Part shown: positions 14,192 through 23,071 of the stretch, in pieces | How positions within the stretch are numbered: the stretch's first letter is position 1 | How the letters are laid out: each line of letters starts with the position of its first letter | Assembly (NCBI GenBank): GCA_030612725.1 | Contig: JAUWNJ010000008.1 | Location: forward strand, 60,760 to 124,759 | DNA length: 64,000 nt | Source: Planctomycetales bacterium | GTDB taxonomy: Bacteria; Planctomycetota; Phycisphaerae; SM23-33 | Reading direction: 5' to 3' | Program-made: the position numbers and the translations under genes | The notes under the pieces: generated by a model | Seen by the model: only the letters and a program-made list of their open reading frames with translations | What the model was told of the DNA's origin: nothing | Databases searched by the model: none

Positions 14192-15553
14192 CTATTTGAT
14201 GTCTTTCTTTTTCTGGTCTGTGTGAGGTATTTTCAGTTTATAGACCCGCAGCATTGAGGGTTTTGGCAGCGGCGGCTTTCGTGGCCGGTCGCGGTTTACT
14301 CCCAACGTTTCCCACCGAAGCCAGTACTGCACGCCCGATTCGCCGCAGGAGCCGCTGCTCCGCCGCCAGCGGACCCGCATGCCCGGGAAGTTCGATTCGA
14401 CCTTGTTGAGTTCCTTAGGACGGGTCGGTCCGCGCGACGCCTTACCGATGGGTTTCAATGTCGCTTCATCCAGCACCCAACTGTCTGTGCCGTATTTGAC
14501 GTGCCGGTACGATTGGACGAGTTTGCCGTCGGGGGCAACGCGAACATTGCCGATCCCGATTTCAAAGTTAATGCACCCGCCGCCGCTGAAATACCAACGG
14601 TAGTTCCAGTTGCTGGTCTGGTAAATCTTCCATTTCCCGTTTTCCAGGCGGGCGTTGTACACCTGTGTCTTCCCAGCCCGGTCAAACTTGTGATAACTGA
14701 TAATCACGCGTTTTTTCGAGTCGAAACCTATGCGTACACATCCGTTAATGATCCCGCCTTTGACGGGTACCGGGTCGATTATCAGGCCGGGCGTATTAAT
14801 CGTCATCGGCAGTTTTATTTTCTTCCCGGCGGCCGTTTCCCATTGGACGAGGTCTTTGCTCCTGGCGTAGGACGGGTCGTGATTCGTCGCGCAATCGGGC
14901 GTGTCCCGCCAGACCCAGCAGAGGTGGAAGTACCCGTCCGGGCCTCGAGTCGGGCCGTTCAGGTAGGCGTTCATCTTGCCCTGCCCGTCGGTCAGCGGTG
15001 TGTCCAGCAGGCGGCTCCAGGTCTTCGTCTTGTGGTCATAGACGTTATATATCTGATTGCCGCTGCCACTTCCGCCATCGCGGTAGGTCAGGATCATTTC
15101 GTTCTTAGGCCCGCGGAAAAACCGCATGTATGTGACGCGTTTCTCGTTTTGCCCAACCATCTTCTCTATACGCCGGAAGGTAGTGATGTCGAAAGGCTTG
15201 TCCGTGCGGAAGTACACCAGCGGGTCGGCGTGCATGTTGCCCATCAGGTGGATACAGCCGTCGTCGTCGATGTGCATGGTTATGCTGTTGTGGCTGTCCC
15301 AGCCGACGCGCTCCGGCAGGCGGACAGTCCGCCACTTGTCGGAATCGAGTGTCCTTGCCGCAACAGTCATGTTGCGATCTGCGTCGTAGAATCCGACAAA
15401 CTGGCGCTTGCCGTGAGTAAGCAGACAGAACCCCACAGGATGTCCCGACCAGACCGGCATGATGTCCACGCGGTTTTCCACTTTAATTTCAGCACCTCGT
15501 GTAATGGACGCGCACAGAAACGGCGTCAATATGAACAATCGAACAAAAAGCAT
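14192..15553 (-). CDS. Secreted BNR-4 beta-propeller protein, possible polysaccharide lyase
   Basis: The start at 15553 has AAGGA eight bases upstream and gives a signal peptide (LFVRLFILTPFLCASITRGA). About 453 residues contain repeated propeller blades: GWDSHNSITMHIDDDGCIHL with GNMHADPLVYFRTDKPF, GPDGYFHLCWVWRDTPD, and VRIGFDSKKRVIISYHKFD. This is the BNR-4 layout shared with ulvan-lyase-type seven-bladed propellers. Conserved His (SHNSI and NMHAD) and Tyr/Arg residues could be catalytic. The gene sits between subunits B and D of the V-ATPase and has no evident link to it, so it looks like an insertion into the operon. The substrate is unknown. Confidence 0.75.
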   Translation of the reverse strand: MLFVRLFILTPFLCASITRGAEIKVENRVDIMPVWSGHPVGFCLLTHGKRQFVGFYDADRNMTVAARTLDSDKWRTVRLPERVGWDSHNSITMHIDDDGCIHLMGNMHADPLVYFRTDKPFDITTFRRIEKMVGQNEKRVTYMRFFRGPKNEMILTYRDGGSGSGNQIYNVYDHKTKTWSRLLDTPLTDGQGKMNAYLNGPTRGPDGYFHLCWVWRDTPDCATNHDPSYARSKDLVQWETAAGKKIKLPMTINTPGLIIDPVPVKGGIINGCVRIGFDSKKRVIISYHKFDRAGKTQVYNARLENGKWKIYQTSNWNYRWYFSGGGCINFEIGIGNVRVAPDGKLVQSYRHVKYGTDSWVLDEATLKPIGKASRGPTRPKELNKVESNFPGMRVRWRRSSGSCGESGVQYWLRWETLGVNRDRPRKPPLPKPSMLRVYKLKIPHTDQKKKDIK

Positions 15554-15613
15554 GGTAAATTCCTTCGTCCGATGTTTCATTTCTTCATGTCTCAAATCGT
15601 TCGCTTTTTTTTT

Positions 15614-15642
15614 AGTCTTCAATCCACAATCCGCAATCTTCA
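15614..15642. repeat. 7-base-word array (AATCCGC type)
   Basis: Words AGTCTTC, AATCCAC, AATCCGC and AATCTTC follow at 7-base spacing, running into the 3' end of the subunit B gene. A related word in the opposite orientation (GCGGATT) occurs at 63755-63776. The array sits at one edge of the inserted BNR-4 gene. Confidence 0.6.
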
Positions 15643-16956
15643 GGCTGCTTCTGATTCGGCGATTTCTCTAGGCCAGTGTTTTTCAATAATGGACCGCCGG
15701 ATTCCGGTTTCTTCGGGTTCGAAGCAGTCCGCCAGCATTTTCCAACATTCGTCCAGCGCCTCTTCCAGCGGGATATTTACCGACAGCGACATGATTCTGC
15801 TCTCGAACAGATCGCTGTATTTGAGGAGTTTTTCGTCCCACTCGGAGGACTCGAACCCCATAGCCTTCTTTTCCCTGCTCTCACGCGCGCCGGCGTAGAG
15901 TTGGATGCAGGCGTTCATAATGGCGCGGTGGTCGTCTCGCGTATCGCCGTTGACCTGCTGCTTCAGGCGCGACAGGCTTCCGAACGGTTCGATGTGTCCG
16001 CCCCGGAGGTAGAACTGTCCTTCGGTGATGTATCCGGTGTTGTCGGGAACCGGATGCGTAACGTCGTCGCCGGGCATTGTCGTAACGGCCAGGATCGTCA
16101 TGGAACCGGCACCGTCCAGATCGACTGCCTTTTCGTATCGGCGAGCCAATTGGCTGTAGAGGTCGCCGGGGTAGCCTCGGTTGGATGGGATCTGCTCCAT
16201 GATGATGGCGACTTCCTTCAGAGCATCGGCGAAGGCTGTCATATCGGTCAGCAGGACGAGGACTTTTTTGCCCTGGAGCGCGAAACTCTCGCCGACGGCT
16301 GTGCACAGGGCGGGAACCATCAGGCACTCGACGACCGGGTCGGCGGCGGTATGGACGAACATAATCGTCCGGCTGGTAACGCCGCCGGCTTCGAAGGCGT
16401 TGCGGAAGATAAGGTAATCGTCGTGGCGAAGTCCCATTCCGCCCAGGATGATGATATCGGCTTGAGCCTGGAGACCGATGCGGGCGAGCAGTTCGTTGTA
16501 CGGTTCGCCGGCCACGGAAAAGATGGGCAGTTTCTGCGACTCGACCAACGAGTTGAAGATGTCGATCATGGGTATTCCGGTGCGGACCATGTTACATGGC
16601 AGTTGCCGCTTCGTCGGATTGATTGCCGGTGTTCCGATGTCGATTGGATCGTCGGTCAGTTCCGGTTTTCCGTCGCGGGGTTTTCCGGCTCCGTTGAATA
16701 TCCGTCCCATAAGATTCGGCGAGAAGGGGACCTGCATGGGTCTTCCGAAGAAGCGGATGCGGTCGCCCGTCGATACGCCCTGCGTACCGGCGAAGACCTG
16801 GAGAGAGACCTGGTCGCCCTCAAGCCGGATAACCTGGGCGAGCGACGTGCCCCGTCTGGTGGTAATGGTCGCCAGTTCGTCATAGGCGACGCCCGAAGCC
16901 GTTACCTTCACGACACTACCGGCGATTGATGTTATCTCGTTATAGTACTTTTGCAT
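15640..16956 (-). CDS. atpB: V-type ATP synthase subunit B (non-catalytic head)
   Basis: The 438-residue protein starts [20 protein letters not shown] and has the beta-barrel, then [19 protein letters not shown] where subunit A has its P-loop. The P-loop GxxxxGKT is absent, as expected for the non-catalytic B subunit. [20 protein letters not shown] and [21 protein letters not shown] are conserved family blocks. It alternates with subunit A in the A3B3 head. Its last codons run into a heptamer array. Confidence 0.95.
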   Translation of the reverse strand: MQKYYNEITSIAGSVVKVTASGVAYDELATITTRRGTSLAQVIRLEGDQVSLQVFAGTQGVSTGDRIRFFGRPMQVPFSPNLMGRIFNGAGKPRDGKPELTDDPIDIGTPAINPTKRQLPCNMVRTGIPMIDIFNSLVESQKLPIFSVAGEPYNELLARIGLQAQADIIILGGMGLRHDDYLIFRNAFEAGGVTSRTIMFVHTAADPVVECLMVPALCTAVGESFALQGKKVLVLLTDMTAFADALKEVAIIMEQIPSNRGYPGDLYSQLARRYEKAVDLDGAGSMTILAVTTMPGDDVTHPVPDNTGYITEGQFYLRGGHIEPFGSLSRLKQQVNGDTRDDHRAIMNACIQLYAGARESREKKAMGFESSEWDEKLLKYSDLFESRIMSLSVNIPLEEALDECWKMLADCFEPEETGIRRSIIEKHWPREIAESEAA

Positions 16957-16988
16957 GTTTATGACCTTCTTTCCTCATAAAAAGCAGG

Positions 16989-17047
16989 TAAATGACAAAT
17001 GCTAATTACTCAATGCTAAATGCTAAATACTCAATGCTAAATTTATC
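16989..17047. repeat. 7-base-word array, left arm of an inverted pair
   Basis: Words AAATGAC, AAATGCT, AATTACT, CAATGCT, AAATGCT, AAATACT, CAATGCT and AAATTTA occur at exact 7-base spacing. The right arm at 17446-17476 carries the complement-type words (TTAGCAT, TTATCAT, TTAACAT, TTATCAT). Together they enclose the four-helix-bundle gene inside the ATPase operon. Confidence 0.85.
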
Positions 17048-17054
17048 GAACCAA

Positions 17055-17423
17055 TCACGCTTGCTTCTCTTTGCCGGCGGTTTGAAAACTTTTCCCGAAA
17101 ATCAGATGCAGTTCGTTTGCTTCCTGCCAAAGATCTCTTGCCTCTTGTTTTAGTTCCGGTACAGCCGTCGCGATCATCTGGAACCAATACTTCGTTTCAC
17201 TTGCTTCCTTTTTGCAGATACTAATCTTATGGCGAAAATCCTTCCGCGAGACAGCGTCATTGGCCTCACAATTATTTGCCCCGACGCTGGTCCCCGCACG
17301 AACCAGTTGTCGAATCAGCGGTAAGGTAACGGCGTCTTTGGGTATCTTCCTGGCGAAGGCGATAACGGCTTCACCAAATCGAGCAGTACGCTCCATCAAA
17401 TCGTATGTCCTCTTTTCGCTCAT
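17055..17423 (-). CDS. Four-helix-bundle protein (23S rRNA intervening-sequence type)
   Basis: The 122-residue protein contains YDLMERTARFGEAVIAFARK, PLIRQLVRAGTSVGANNCEA, SRKDFRHKISICKKEASETKYW and ELKQEARDLWQEANELHLIF. These are the four helices of the S23/IVP family, encoded in intervening sequences of 23S rRNA genes and, widely, as stand-alone genes. The molecular role is not established; some relatives bind RNA or accompany reverse transcriptases. It lies between subunits A and B of the ATPase operon, in the same orientation, and is enclosed by inverted heptamer arrays. The start could also be the ATG at 17453. A close relative is at 32556-32903. Confidence 0.85.
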   Translation of the reverse strand: MSEKRTYDLMERTARFGEAVIAFARKIPKDAVTLPLIRQLVRAGTSVGANNCEANDAVSRKDFRHKISICKKEASETKYWFQMIATAVPELKQEARDLWQEANELHLIFGKSFQTAGKEKQA

Positions 17424-17445
17424 TCTCACGCACGGTTCATCATCA

Positions 17446-17476
17446 TTTAGCATTTATCATTTAACATTTATCATTT
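17446..17476. repeat. 7-base-word array forming the 3' end of the subunit A gene
   Basis: On the minus strand the words AAATGAT, AAATGTT, AAATGAT and AAATGCT follow one another. The array overlaps the last codons of the subunit A gene: the reading frame ends MINVK-stop within it, so the array itself supplies the stop codon of subunit A. It is inverted relative to 16989-17047. Confidence 0.8.
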
Positions 17477-19199
17477 CTGCTTCGCCTTTGGTTGCTATGG
17501 TTTCGTCGATGTCGGCGAGTAGTTTTTTATAATCATCTGAATCTGTCGCTGCGTAGTTGAAGTTTCTGAACAGGTCGGTTACGTGGACGATTACATCGCG
17601 CGCCCGCTCCCTGTCGGCGAAGCCGAAGTCCAGCCTCATCAGTTCCAGGCACTTGGCGAAGACGAATTTCTGTCGTTCGGCGTCGGTGGCTCCGTCAACT
17701 TCGTCGAAGGCGTTCTGCTGGAGATACACGTTGTCGAAGAAATCGCTTTTGAGATAGATGGTGAAGTCTTCGACGGAGGTTCCTTCTTCGCCGACGACGG
17801 TCATCATCTGGTGCACTTCATTTCCTCTTTGGAGGATTTTTTTCACCTCGGCGACCTCGTCGGGATCGAGTATTCCGACGTACTTGCTCCAGGATTCCAG
17901 CGGGTCGATGGATGGGTATTTTCGCGCGTCGCTGCGGGCGCGGGACAGGCCTTCAAAGGCTCCGACGACCTTGAGCGTGCCCTGCGTAACGGGTTCTTCA
18001 AAGTTTCCACCAGCCGGGCTGACCGTTCCGCCGATTGTTACCGACCCAAACCGCCCGTCCTTCAGGCGGACATAACCGGCACGTTCGTAGAAACCGGCGA
18101 TACGACTTTCGAGGTAGGCGGGGAAGGCCTCCTCGCCGGGGATTTCCTCAAGCCGGCCGGAAACCTCGCGCATCGCCTGTGCCCATCGGCTTGTCGAATC
18201 GGCAAGCAGCAGCACGTGCAGACCCATCTGGCGATAGTATTCAGCCAGTGTAACGGCAGTATATACCGACGCTTCGCGTGCGGCGACGGGCATTGCCGAT
18301 GTGTTGCAGATGATGATTGTCCGCTCCATCAGCGTTTTTCCGGTTCGCGGGTCGATGAGTTCGGGGAATTCGCGGATAGTTTCGACGACTTCGCCCGCCC
18401 GCTCGCCGCAGGCCGCCACTATAACGATGTCAACGTCGGCGTGGCGACTTGTGAGTTGCTGGAGGACGGTTTTACCGGCTCCGAATGGTCCGGGGATGCA
18501 GTACGTCCCGCCGCGAACGATCGGGAAAAGCGAGTCGATAATGCGAATCTTCGTTACCAGCGGCTCGGTTGGAAGCATTCGCTCTGCCGAGATGTTCAGG
18601 GGTAGTTTCACAGGCCAGGATTGCTGCATCGTTACGGGGATTTCTTTACCGTCTTTACCTTTCAGGACGGCGATTTCCTTTTCGATGGTGTACTTTCCCG
18701 GTTCGATGATTTTTTCGACGGTGTACTCGCCGTCAAGAGTGAACGGAGCCATGATGTGATGCGTGAACAATCCTTCGGGTACGGTTCCGAGCGTGTCGCC
18801 GGCGGTTACTACCTGGCTGACTTTGGCGACAGGCGTGAATTCCCACTCCTTATCGGTCGGCAGGGCGTCGAGATAGACGCCGGGCGTAAGGAAGAATCCT
18901 TCCTGCTCTGCTATCTCGAACAACGGGTTCTGCAGGCCGTCATAGACCTGCCCCAGCAGTCCGGGTCCGAGGACCACCGATAACATATCTTCGGTGAATT
19001 CCACGTCGTTACCGACGCGCAGGCCACGGGTTTCCTCGAAGACCTGCAAATCGGCCTGGTTTCCACGCACACGGATAACTTCGCTCACCAGCCTCGCCCC
19101 GTCGTCCCGACAGCAGTGGGCTACTGAGTTCTGCACGACGTCGTGGTCCAACTCCGCCGTTACCATGTTTCCGAAAACTGCAACTATTCTTCCAGCCAC
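17457..19199 (-). CDS. atpA: V-type ATP synthase subunit A (catalytic head)
   Basis: The 580-residue catalytic subunit starts MAGRIVAVFGNMVTAELDHD with CAGGAG upstream. It carries the P-loop GPFGAGKTVLQQLTS near residue 230, ERAGEVVETIREFPEL with the catalytic Glu, and LLADSTSRWAQAMREVSGRL. The bulge 'non-homologous' region typical of A subunits lies at about 110-190 (LPTDKEWEFTPVAKVSQVV). It hydrolyses or makes ATP in the head. The last five codons derive from a heptamer array, so the natural C-terminus may have been slightly altered. Confidence 0.95.
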   Translation of the reverse strand: MAGRIVAVFGNMVTAELDHDVVQNSVAHCCRDDGARLVSEVIRVRGNQADLQVFEETRGLRVGNDVEFTEDMLSVVLGPGLLGQVYDGLQNPLFEIAEQEGFFLTPGVYLDALPTDKEWEFTPVAKVSQVVTAGDTLGTVPEGLFTHHIMAPFTLDGEYTVEKIIEPGKYTIEKEIAVLKGKDGKEIPVTMQQSWPVKLPLNISAERMLPTEPLVTKIRIIDSLFPIVRGGTYCIPGPFGAGKTVLQQLTSRHADVDIVIVAACGERAGEVVETIREFPELIDPRTGKTLMERTIIICNTSAMPVAAREASVYTAVTLAEYYRQMGLHVLLLADSTSRWAQAMREVSGRLEEIPGEEAFPAYLESRIAGFYERAGYVRLKDGRFGSVTIGGTVSPAGGNFEEPVTQGTLKVVGAFEGLSRARSDARKYPSIDPLESWSKYVGILDPDEVAEVKKILQRGNEVHQMMTVVGEEGTSVEDFTIYLKSDFFDNVYLQQNAFDEVDGATDAERQKFVFAKCLELMRLDFGFADRERARDVIVHVTDLFRNFNYAATDSDDYKKLLADIDETIATKGEAEMINVK

Positions 19200-19220
19200 T
19201 GTAACACTCCTGGAAAATCT

Positions 19221-19336
19221 CTCACACGATTGAGTCTTTCTGCTTATGGCGTCACTGTATCGACACCGTCATTTCCTGAAATTTGAATTTTTGTCATTTG
19301 AATTTGTTTCGTATTTCGATATTCGGATTTTCAACA
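19221..19336. repeat. AT-rich heptad-word spacer
   Basis: The spacer between subunit A and the DUF2764 gene contains TTTGAAT and TTTCGNAT type words at roughly 7-base steps (about 19270-19336). They are more degenerate than the other arrays. No gene is visible. Transcription presumably reads through. Confidence 0.5.
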
Positions 19337-19342
19337 AAGTCC

Positions 19343-20035
19343 TTATACGTTTTGTTGTGATTGAGGCTCATGAGTTAGCATCTGCCATCTGTTGACCAAT
19401 ACGAGTCCTCTGGCGTATGCCAGAAGTTCATCGGCGGCGAATGAGAAGTATCTCGAATGTTCTTCAAGCCACTCTCGTCGTCGCTCGTCCAGCACCCTCA
19501 TAGCCGAGAGCGGATCTTCCGCTTTGGCCCATGCCGAAACGGTGTCGTCCATCGCTTCGGCGTCATCGACGTCTGCGGCGACGAGGTACGCATGCGCGTC
19601 AAGCCCCAGTTTTTCCGCCCTTTCCCTGGCCAGGGCGTTTCGCAGCGAGACCTCAAAATCCGCCCACTCACGCAGGAACAGATTTTTCCGTTCGGTTCCG
19701 ATACGATGCACGTATCGGTATAACGCTTCCCACACCGAATCGCCGGTTATGCGATATTGCCGGTTGGCGGTGGATGTGAGAAATTCCGGAAGCGGTTCAT
19801 CGCCGGCGACCTGGTCGTTCGTCAACACGATACCGTCCGCCTGTTCGATTTCCCCGGCTCCGACGGCCTCACGCGACAGGATGTCCTGCTCCAGAAGGAC
19901 GGCATCGACCATCGTCGAGGCCGAGGCTTCTTCGCAGGCGAGTTGACGGAATTCCCGCAGGCTCATCGGCGCGGACTCGCCGAGTTCCGGCAATGCCGGC
20001 AGGGCGGTCAGAATGAAATAGTATTGTTCAGCCAT
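19343..20035 (-). CDS. DUF2764 protein, V-ATPase accessory (C/d-like position)
   Basis: The 230-residue protein starts MAEQYYFILTALPALPELGE, which matches the DUF2764 N-terminus (YYFLVASLPxL). It is almost entirely helical. DUF2764 genes lie between subunits E and A in V-ATPase operons of Chlamydiae, Bacteroidetes and Spirochaetes, where no ordinary subunit C is annotated. It is therefore likely to be the rotor-collar (C/d-like) subunit or its substitute, an inference from position. A SFAADELLAYARGLVLVNRW segment is near the C-terminus. Confidence 0.8.
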   Translation of the reverse strand: MAEQYYFILTALPALPELGESAPMSLREFRQLACEEASASTMVDAVLLEQDILSREAVGAGEIEQADGIVLTNDQVAGDEPLPEFLTSTANRQYRITGDSVWEALYRYVHRIGTERKNLFLREWADFEVSLRNALARERAEKLGLDAHAYLVAADVDDAEAMDDTVSAWAKAEDPLSAMRVLDERRREWLEEHSRYFSFAADELLAYARGLVLVNRWQMLTHEPQSQQNV

Positions 20036-20047
20036 TGTAAAAGAGCG

Positions 20048-20662
20048 TTATTTCTCGGACTTTTCGCCCGCTTTGGTGATCATTTCCCGCAATCTTGGCG
20101 ATACCATTTCGCTCAGCACGTTTGCGACCGACTCGGCTGTTACTTCCACCGTCCCGCCGGATGAAGCGTACTCGAAACCAGCCGATTTCATTCCGGCGAT
20201 AATGGCGACGTCAGACCCCGACGTTTCACTCGCTGCCCATGCCGACACCGCATCGAGCATCTCGTCGCTGACTTTTATCTCGACGGGTCTGTCGCCTCTG
20301 GCGTCTTTACCGGCATACTGGACGACCACTTCGCGGATGAGATTCGCCAGGAATTCCTTGTCTTTCAATTGCGTTTGGGTTGCCTGTTCCAGCATGGTGC
20401 TGATAGAGCGCATCACGGCTTCGTGCAGGCTCAGGAGGGTGTCCCTGCAGGCGAGTTGCAGTTCGTCCTTGCCTTGTTTGACGGTTTTTTCGGCTTCGGC
20501 GCGGGCGTCGCTTGTTATATCTTTTGCCCGGGTCTTGGCTTCGGCGATGATTTTCTCGGATTCGGCGCGAGCGTCATCCAGGAGTTTATTCGCCTCGGCC
20601 TGACCCGCATCGATACCGTCTTTTTGCAGTTTTTCCACGAAGGATTCGATTGTATCACTCAT
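20048..20662 (-). CDS. atpE: V-type ATP synthase subunit E (peripheral stalk)
   Basis: The 204-residue protein starts MSDTIESFVEKLQKDGIDAG. Its first half is a long charged helix rich in Ala/Glu/Lys (AEANKLLDDARAESEKIIAE), and a compact C-terminal domain follows (about 110-204), as in subunit E of the peripheral stalk. It is the first gene of the operon, with a GGAG ribosome site and a candidate promoter upstream. No subunit G/H or F is present in the window, in line with other bacterial operons of this order. Confidence 0.85.
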   Translation of the reverse strand: MSDTIESFVEKLQKDGIDAGQAEANKLLDDARAESEKIIAEAKTRAKDITSDARAEAEKTVKQGKDELQLACRDTLLSLHEAVMRSISTMLEQATQTQLKDKEFLANLIREVVVQYAGKDARGDRPVEIKVSDEMLDAVSAWAASETSGSDVAIIAGMKSAGFEYASSGGTVEVTAESVANVLSEMVSPRLREMITKAGEKSEK

Positions 20663-20750
20663 GATCGCTCCAGAAATTTCCTGTAATTACAATTATTATC
20701 GGTTTTTTACCCCGGATAGATTCGCCAAGAAGTACAGTTTTTCCAATGTC

Positions 20751-20778
20751 ATTATCGGGTTATCCGAGCACGAATCAA
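20751..20778 (-). promoter_or_regulatory. Candidate sigma-70-type promoter of the ATPase operon
   Basis: On the minus strand TTGATT (20778-20773) and GATAAT (20756-20751) are separated by 16 bases, 88 bases before the subunit E start. The leader between them and the gene is AT-rich with no obvious riboswitch fold. Planctomycete promoters are poorly defined, so this is only a sequence match. Confidence 0.4.
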
Positions 20779-20830
20779 ATGTTAGGTAATTTTACGGGGA
20801 AACCAGCGATGATTTTATTGTAAAATACCA

Positions 20831-21985
20831 TCAAGCGAGTGGTCGGCGGTTTATAATTTGCTCGGTTATGGTCTCTGCCAAGGACGAGCCGAGTCGGCGA
20901 TAGTCTTCTATAGTGTAGTAGGTCTTTCCGTTTCCCTGGTAACTTATCTCCAAAAGGACGGCATCAATTTTCAGAGCAGTAGCGGCCCACCTTTGCGCAG
21001 CGAAGCCCGAATATGGTCCAGGGATGGCACCCCCTTGCCTGATGACGTGAGCGATGGGGGAGCGGATATCCTCCGGGCAGGCGGCGCGGAATTGCTCGGC
21101 GAATTCATCCTGGGCGGCGGGACTGGCCGGCAAATCCTTCCCCCAGTCGTAGATAGGCACATAACTTCCGTGCTCGTTATGTCCCGGTGCGTGCAGGTCT
21201 ATAAAAAAGAGGTGCTCTGTTTCCTGCTGGAGCCGCCGGACGTCGGCCATGACAGCGGCTATTTCGACGCGGCGCGGGAAGCCGGGGCCGTAGGCGCGAT
21301 TGCAATCGCAGGGATACGGGTCCTTGCCGTAGGAACCGTCAACGACATCGTCAAGATCCACAAACGGCACTGCCCACCAGGTGATTTGCTCATGGAGGCG
21401 TTTTTCGGATGCGATGTGCCGGAGCAGCCCGTCCAGCACCCACGAACCGGGTGTCTCGCCGGCGTGATGGCGTCCGGTAAGGAATACCGCTGGTGTCTGA
21501 CCGTCGGGCAATCGGTTGAACAGACGTACAATCTGCCTGCCCGCCGGCGTCATGCCGATCATCGCCGAAGCGAAGGCTCCGTCAAGTTGGGACAACGTTG
21601 CTTCCAGATCGGCTAACTGGTATGGAAAACAGAATGCCACCTCGATTTCGTCGCCGGTTGCATCAATGTCCCATGCCCATTCACACCGTCCGCCGACAAC
21701 CTCAATTCGTAGTGGCTTTCCGGTGCGCGCCCATGCCCCCTTGCCGATGCGATACACGATGCAATTGCCCGACCAGTCAGTGCCGTCGAGGGTCTGTTCG
21801 GGATTGACCAAGACACATCGCACACCGGCCCCGCCCAAACCTGATACGCGAAAGTGAAACCACAAACCCAGGGGACAGTTCTTCGCCTCGGTTGCGAAAC
21901 GCACCGCAGGCCTGTCGGCGGACTCATCGACGCTTAATAGTTGTCCGTTTCCGCCGGGGAAATCAGTTTGAAACGAAATTGCCAT
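20831..21985 (-). CDS. M14-type zinc carboxypeptidase
   Basis: About 384 residues. An N-terminal beta-rich domain (1-140) is typical of cytosolic carboxypeptidase-like enzymes. The catalytic domain follows: TGRHHAGETPGSWVLDGLL provides the first zinc His and Glu, DCNRAYGPGFPRRVE the substrate-binding Asn-Arg, FIDLHAPGHNEHG the third zinc His, and a Glu in AVLLEISYQGN serves as the catalytic base. It has no signal peptide. It follows pheS closely (the pheS stop lies 30 bases before this ATG), so they may be co-transcribed. It probably trims peptides or peptidoglycan stems; the substrate is unknown. Confidence 0.8.
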   Translation of the reverse strand: MAISFQTDFPGGNGQLLSVDESADRPAVRFATEAKNCPLGLWFHFRVSGLGGAGVRCVLVNPEQTLDGTDWSGNCIVYRIGKGAWARTGKPLRIEVVGGRCEWAWDIDATGDEIEVAFCFPYQLADLEATLSQLDGAFASAMIGMTPAGRQIVRLFNRLPDGQTPAVFLTGRHHAGETPGSWVLDGLLRHIASEKRLHEQITWWAVPFVDLDDVVDGSYGKDPYPCDCNRAYGPGFPRRVEIAAVMADVRRLQQETEHLFFIDLHAPGHNEHGSYVPIYDWGKDLPASPAAQDEFAEQFRAACPEDIRSPIAHVIRQGGAIPGPYSGFAAQRWAATALKIDAVLLEISYQGNGKTYYTIEDYRRLGSSLAETITEQIINRRPLA

Positions 21986-22014
21986 TGCATTGCTCCATCC
22001 CCTTTTCCCACCGC

Positions 22015-23046
22015 TCAAAACTGCCGCAGGAAGCGCACGTCATTTTCGAACAGCAGGCGAATGTCGGGGATGTTGTATTTTCGCATTATCATTCGCTCGA
22101 TTCCGAAGCCGAAGGCGTATCCGGTGTATTTTTCGGCGTCGTAATTGACGGTTTTCAGAACGTTCGGATCGACCATTCCGCATCCGCCCAGTTCGATCCA
22201 CCCGGAGCCTTTGCAGACGGGACAGTCTTCGCGGCCTCCGTCGCAGATGTGGCAGGAGATGTCAACCTCGGCGGACGGTTCGGTGAACGGGAAAAAGTGC
22301 GGACGAAACCGCGTAGCCACCTCATGCCCGAAATAGGCCTTGCAGAACTGGTCGAGGTGCGTCTTGAGATCGGCCATGCTGACGCCTTCATCGACGTACA
22401 GCCCCTCGACCTGGTGGAACATGAAGGAGTGCGTGGCATCGACGGTATCGGGGCGATAAACTCGTCCAGGGCTGATGATGCGGACCGGCGGCGTCTGCGA
22501 CTCCATCACGCGAATCTGAACGTTGGAGGTCTCGGAGCGAAGGATCACCGAATCGGTGATGTAGAAACTGTCCAGCGGGTCGCGGGCGGGGTGGGATGCC
22601 GGCATATTCAGAGCGTCAAATATATGCCACTCGTCCTCAACCTCCGGGCCGTGGGCGACTTGAAAACCCATGCGGGCGAATATCTCGGCTATTTCTTCGA
22701 TTGTCTGAGTGATAATGTGCTTATGCCCGATGGATACGGGCGTACCGGGGAGGGTCATGTCTATTGTGGATTTACCGGCTGGCCCGGCAGTGGTCAGTTC
22801 GCCTTTGCGTTTTTTGAAGGACGCGGTCAGTTCCTGTTTGATTTCGTTGAGGCGTTTTCCGAAAACGGGTTTTTCGGCAGGTGTGAGGTCTTTGAGTTGT
22901 TGCATCAGCGCCTTAACTTCACCATGGGAACCAAGATAGCGAATCCGCCATTGCTCCAGTGATGCGGGTTGGATTGCCTCTCGCAATTCCTCTAACGCTT
23001 GCTTACGGAATTCCTCAAGCCGGACAATGTGTTCTATATTTGACAT
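22015..23046 (-). CDS. pheS: Phenylalanine--tRNA ligase alpha subunit
   Basis: The 343-residue protein starts MSNIEHIVRLEEFRKQALEE (N-terminal coiled coil) followed by SHGEVKALMQQLKDL. Class II motifs are visible: motif 2 in ISPGRVYRPDTVDATHSFMFH, which holds the Phe and ATP pocket, and motif 3 in YAFGFGIERMIMRKYNIPDI. A Cys-rich stretch (HICDGGREDCPVCKGSG) in the middle may bind zinc; it lies in the region where some bacterial PheS have an insert. pheT does not follow; the next gene downstream is a carboxypeptidase, so the beta subunit must lie elsewhere in the genome. Confidence 0.95.
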   Translation of the reverse strand: MSNIEHIVRLEEFRKQALEELREAIQPASLEQWRIRYLGSHGEVKALMQQLKDLTPAEKPVFGKRLNEIKQELTASFKKRKGELTTAGPAGKSTIDMTLPGTPVSIGHKHIITQTIEEIAEIFARMGFQVAHGPEVEDEWHIFDALNMPASHPARDPLDSFYITDSVILRSETSNVQIRVMESQTPPVRIISPGRVYRPDTVDATHSFMFHQVEGLYVDEGVSMADLKTHLDQFCKAYFGHEVATRFRPHFFPFTEPSAEVDISCHICDGGREDCPVCKGSGWIELGGCGMVDPNVLKTVNYDAEKYTGYAFGFGIERMIMRKYNIPDIRLLFENDVRFLRQF

Positions 23047-23071
23047 GCCTTACTTCTCAAACTGACCGTTT

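Noticed and set aside
22155..22962. Long open frames on the plus strand over pheS (about 356 codons)
   Set aside because: They lie exactly opposite pheS, whose class II motifs are unmistakable. High GC content produces such mirror frames.
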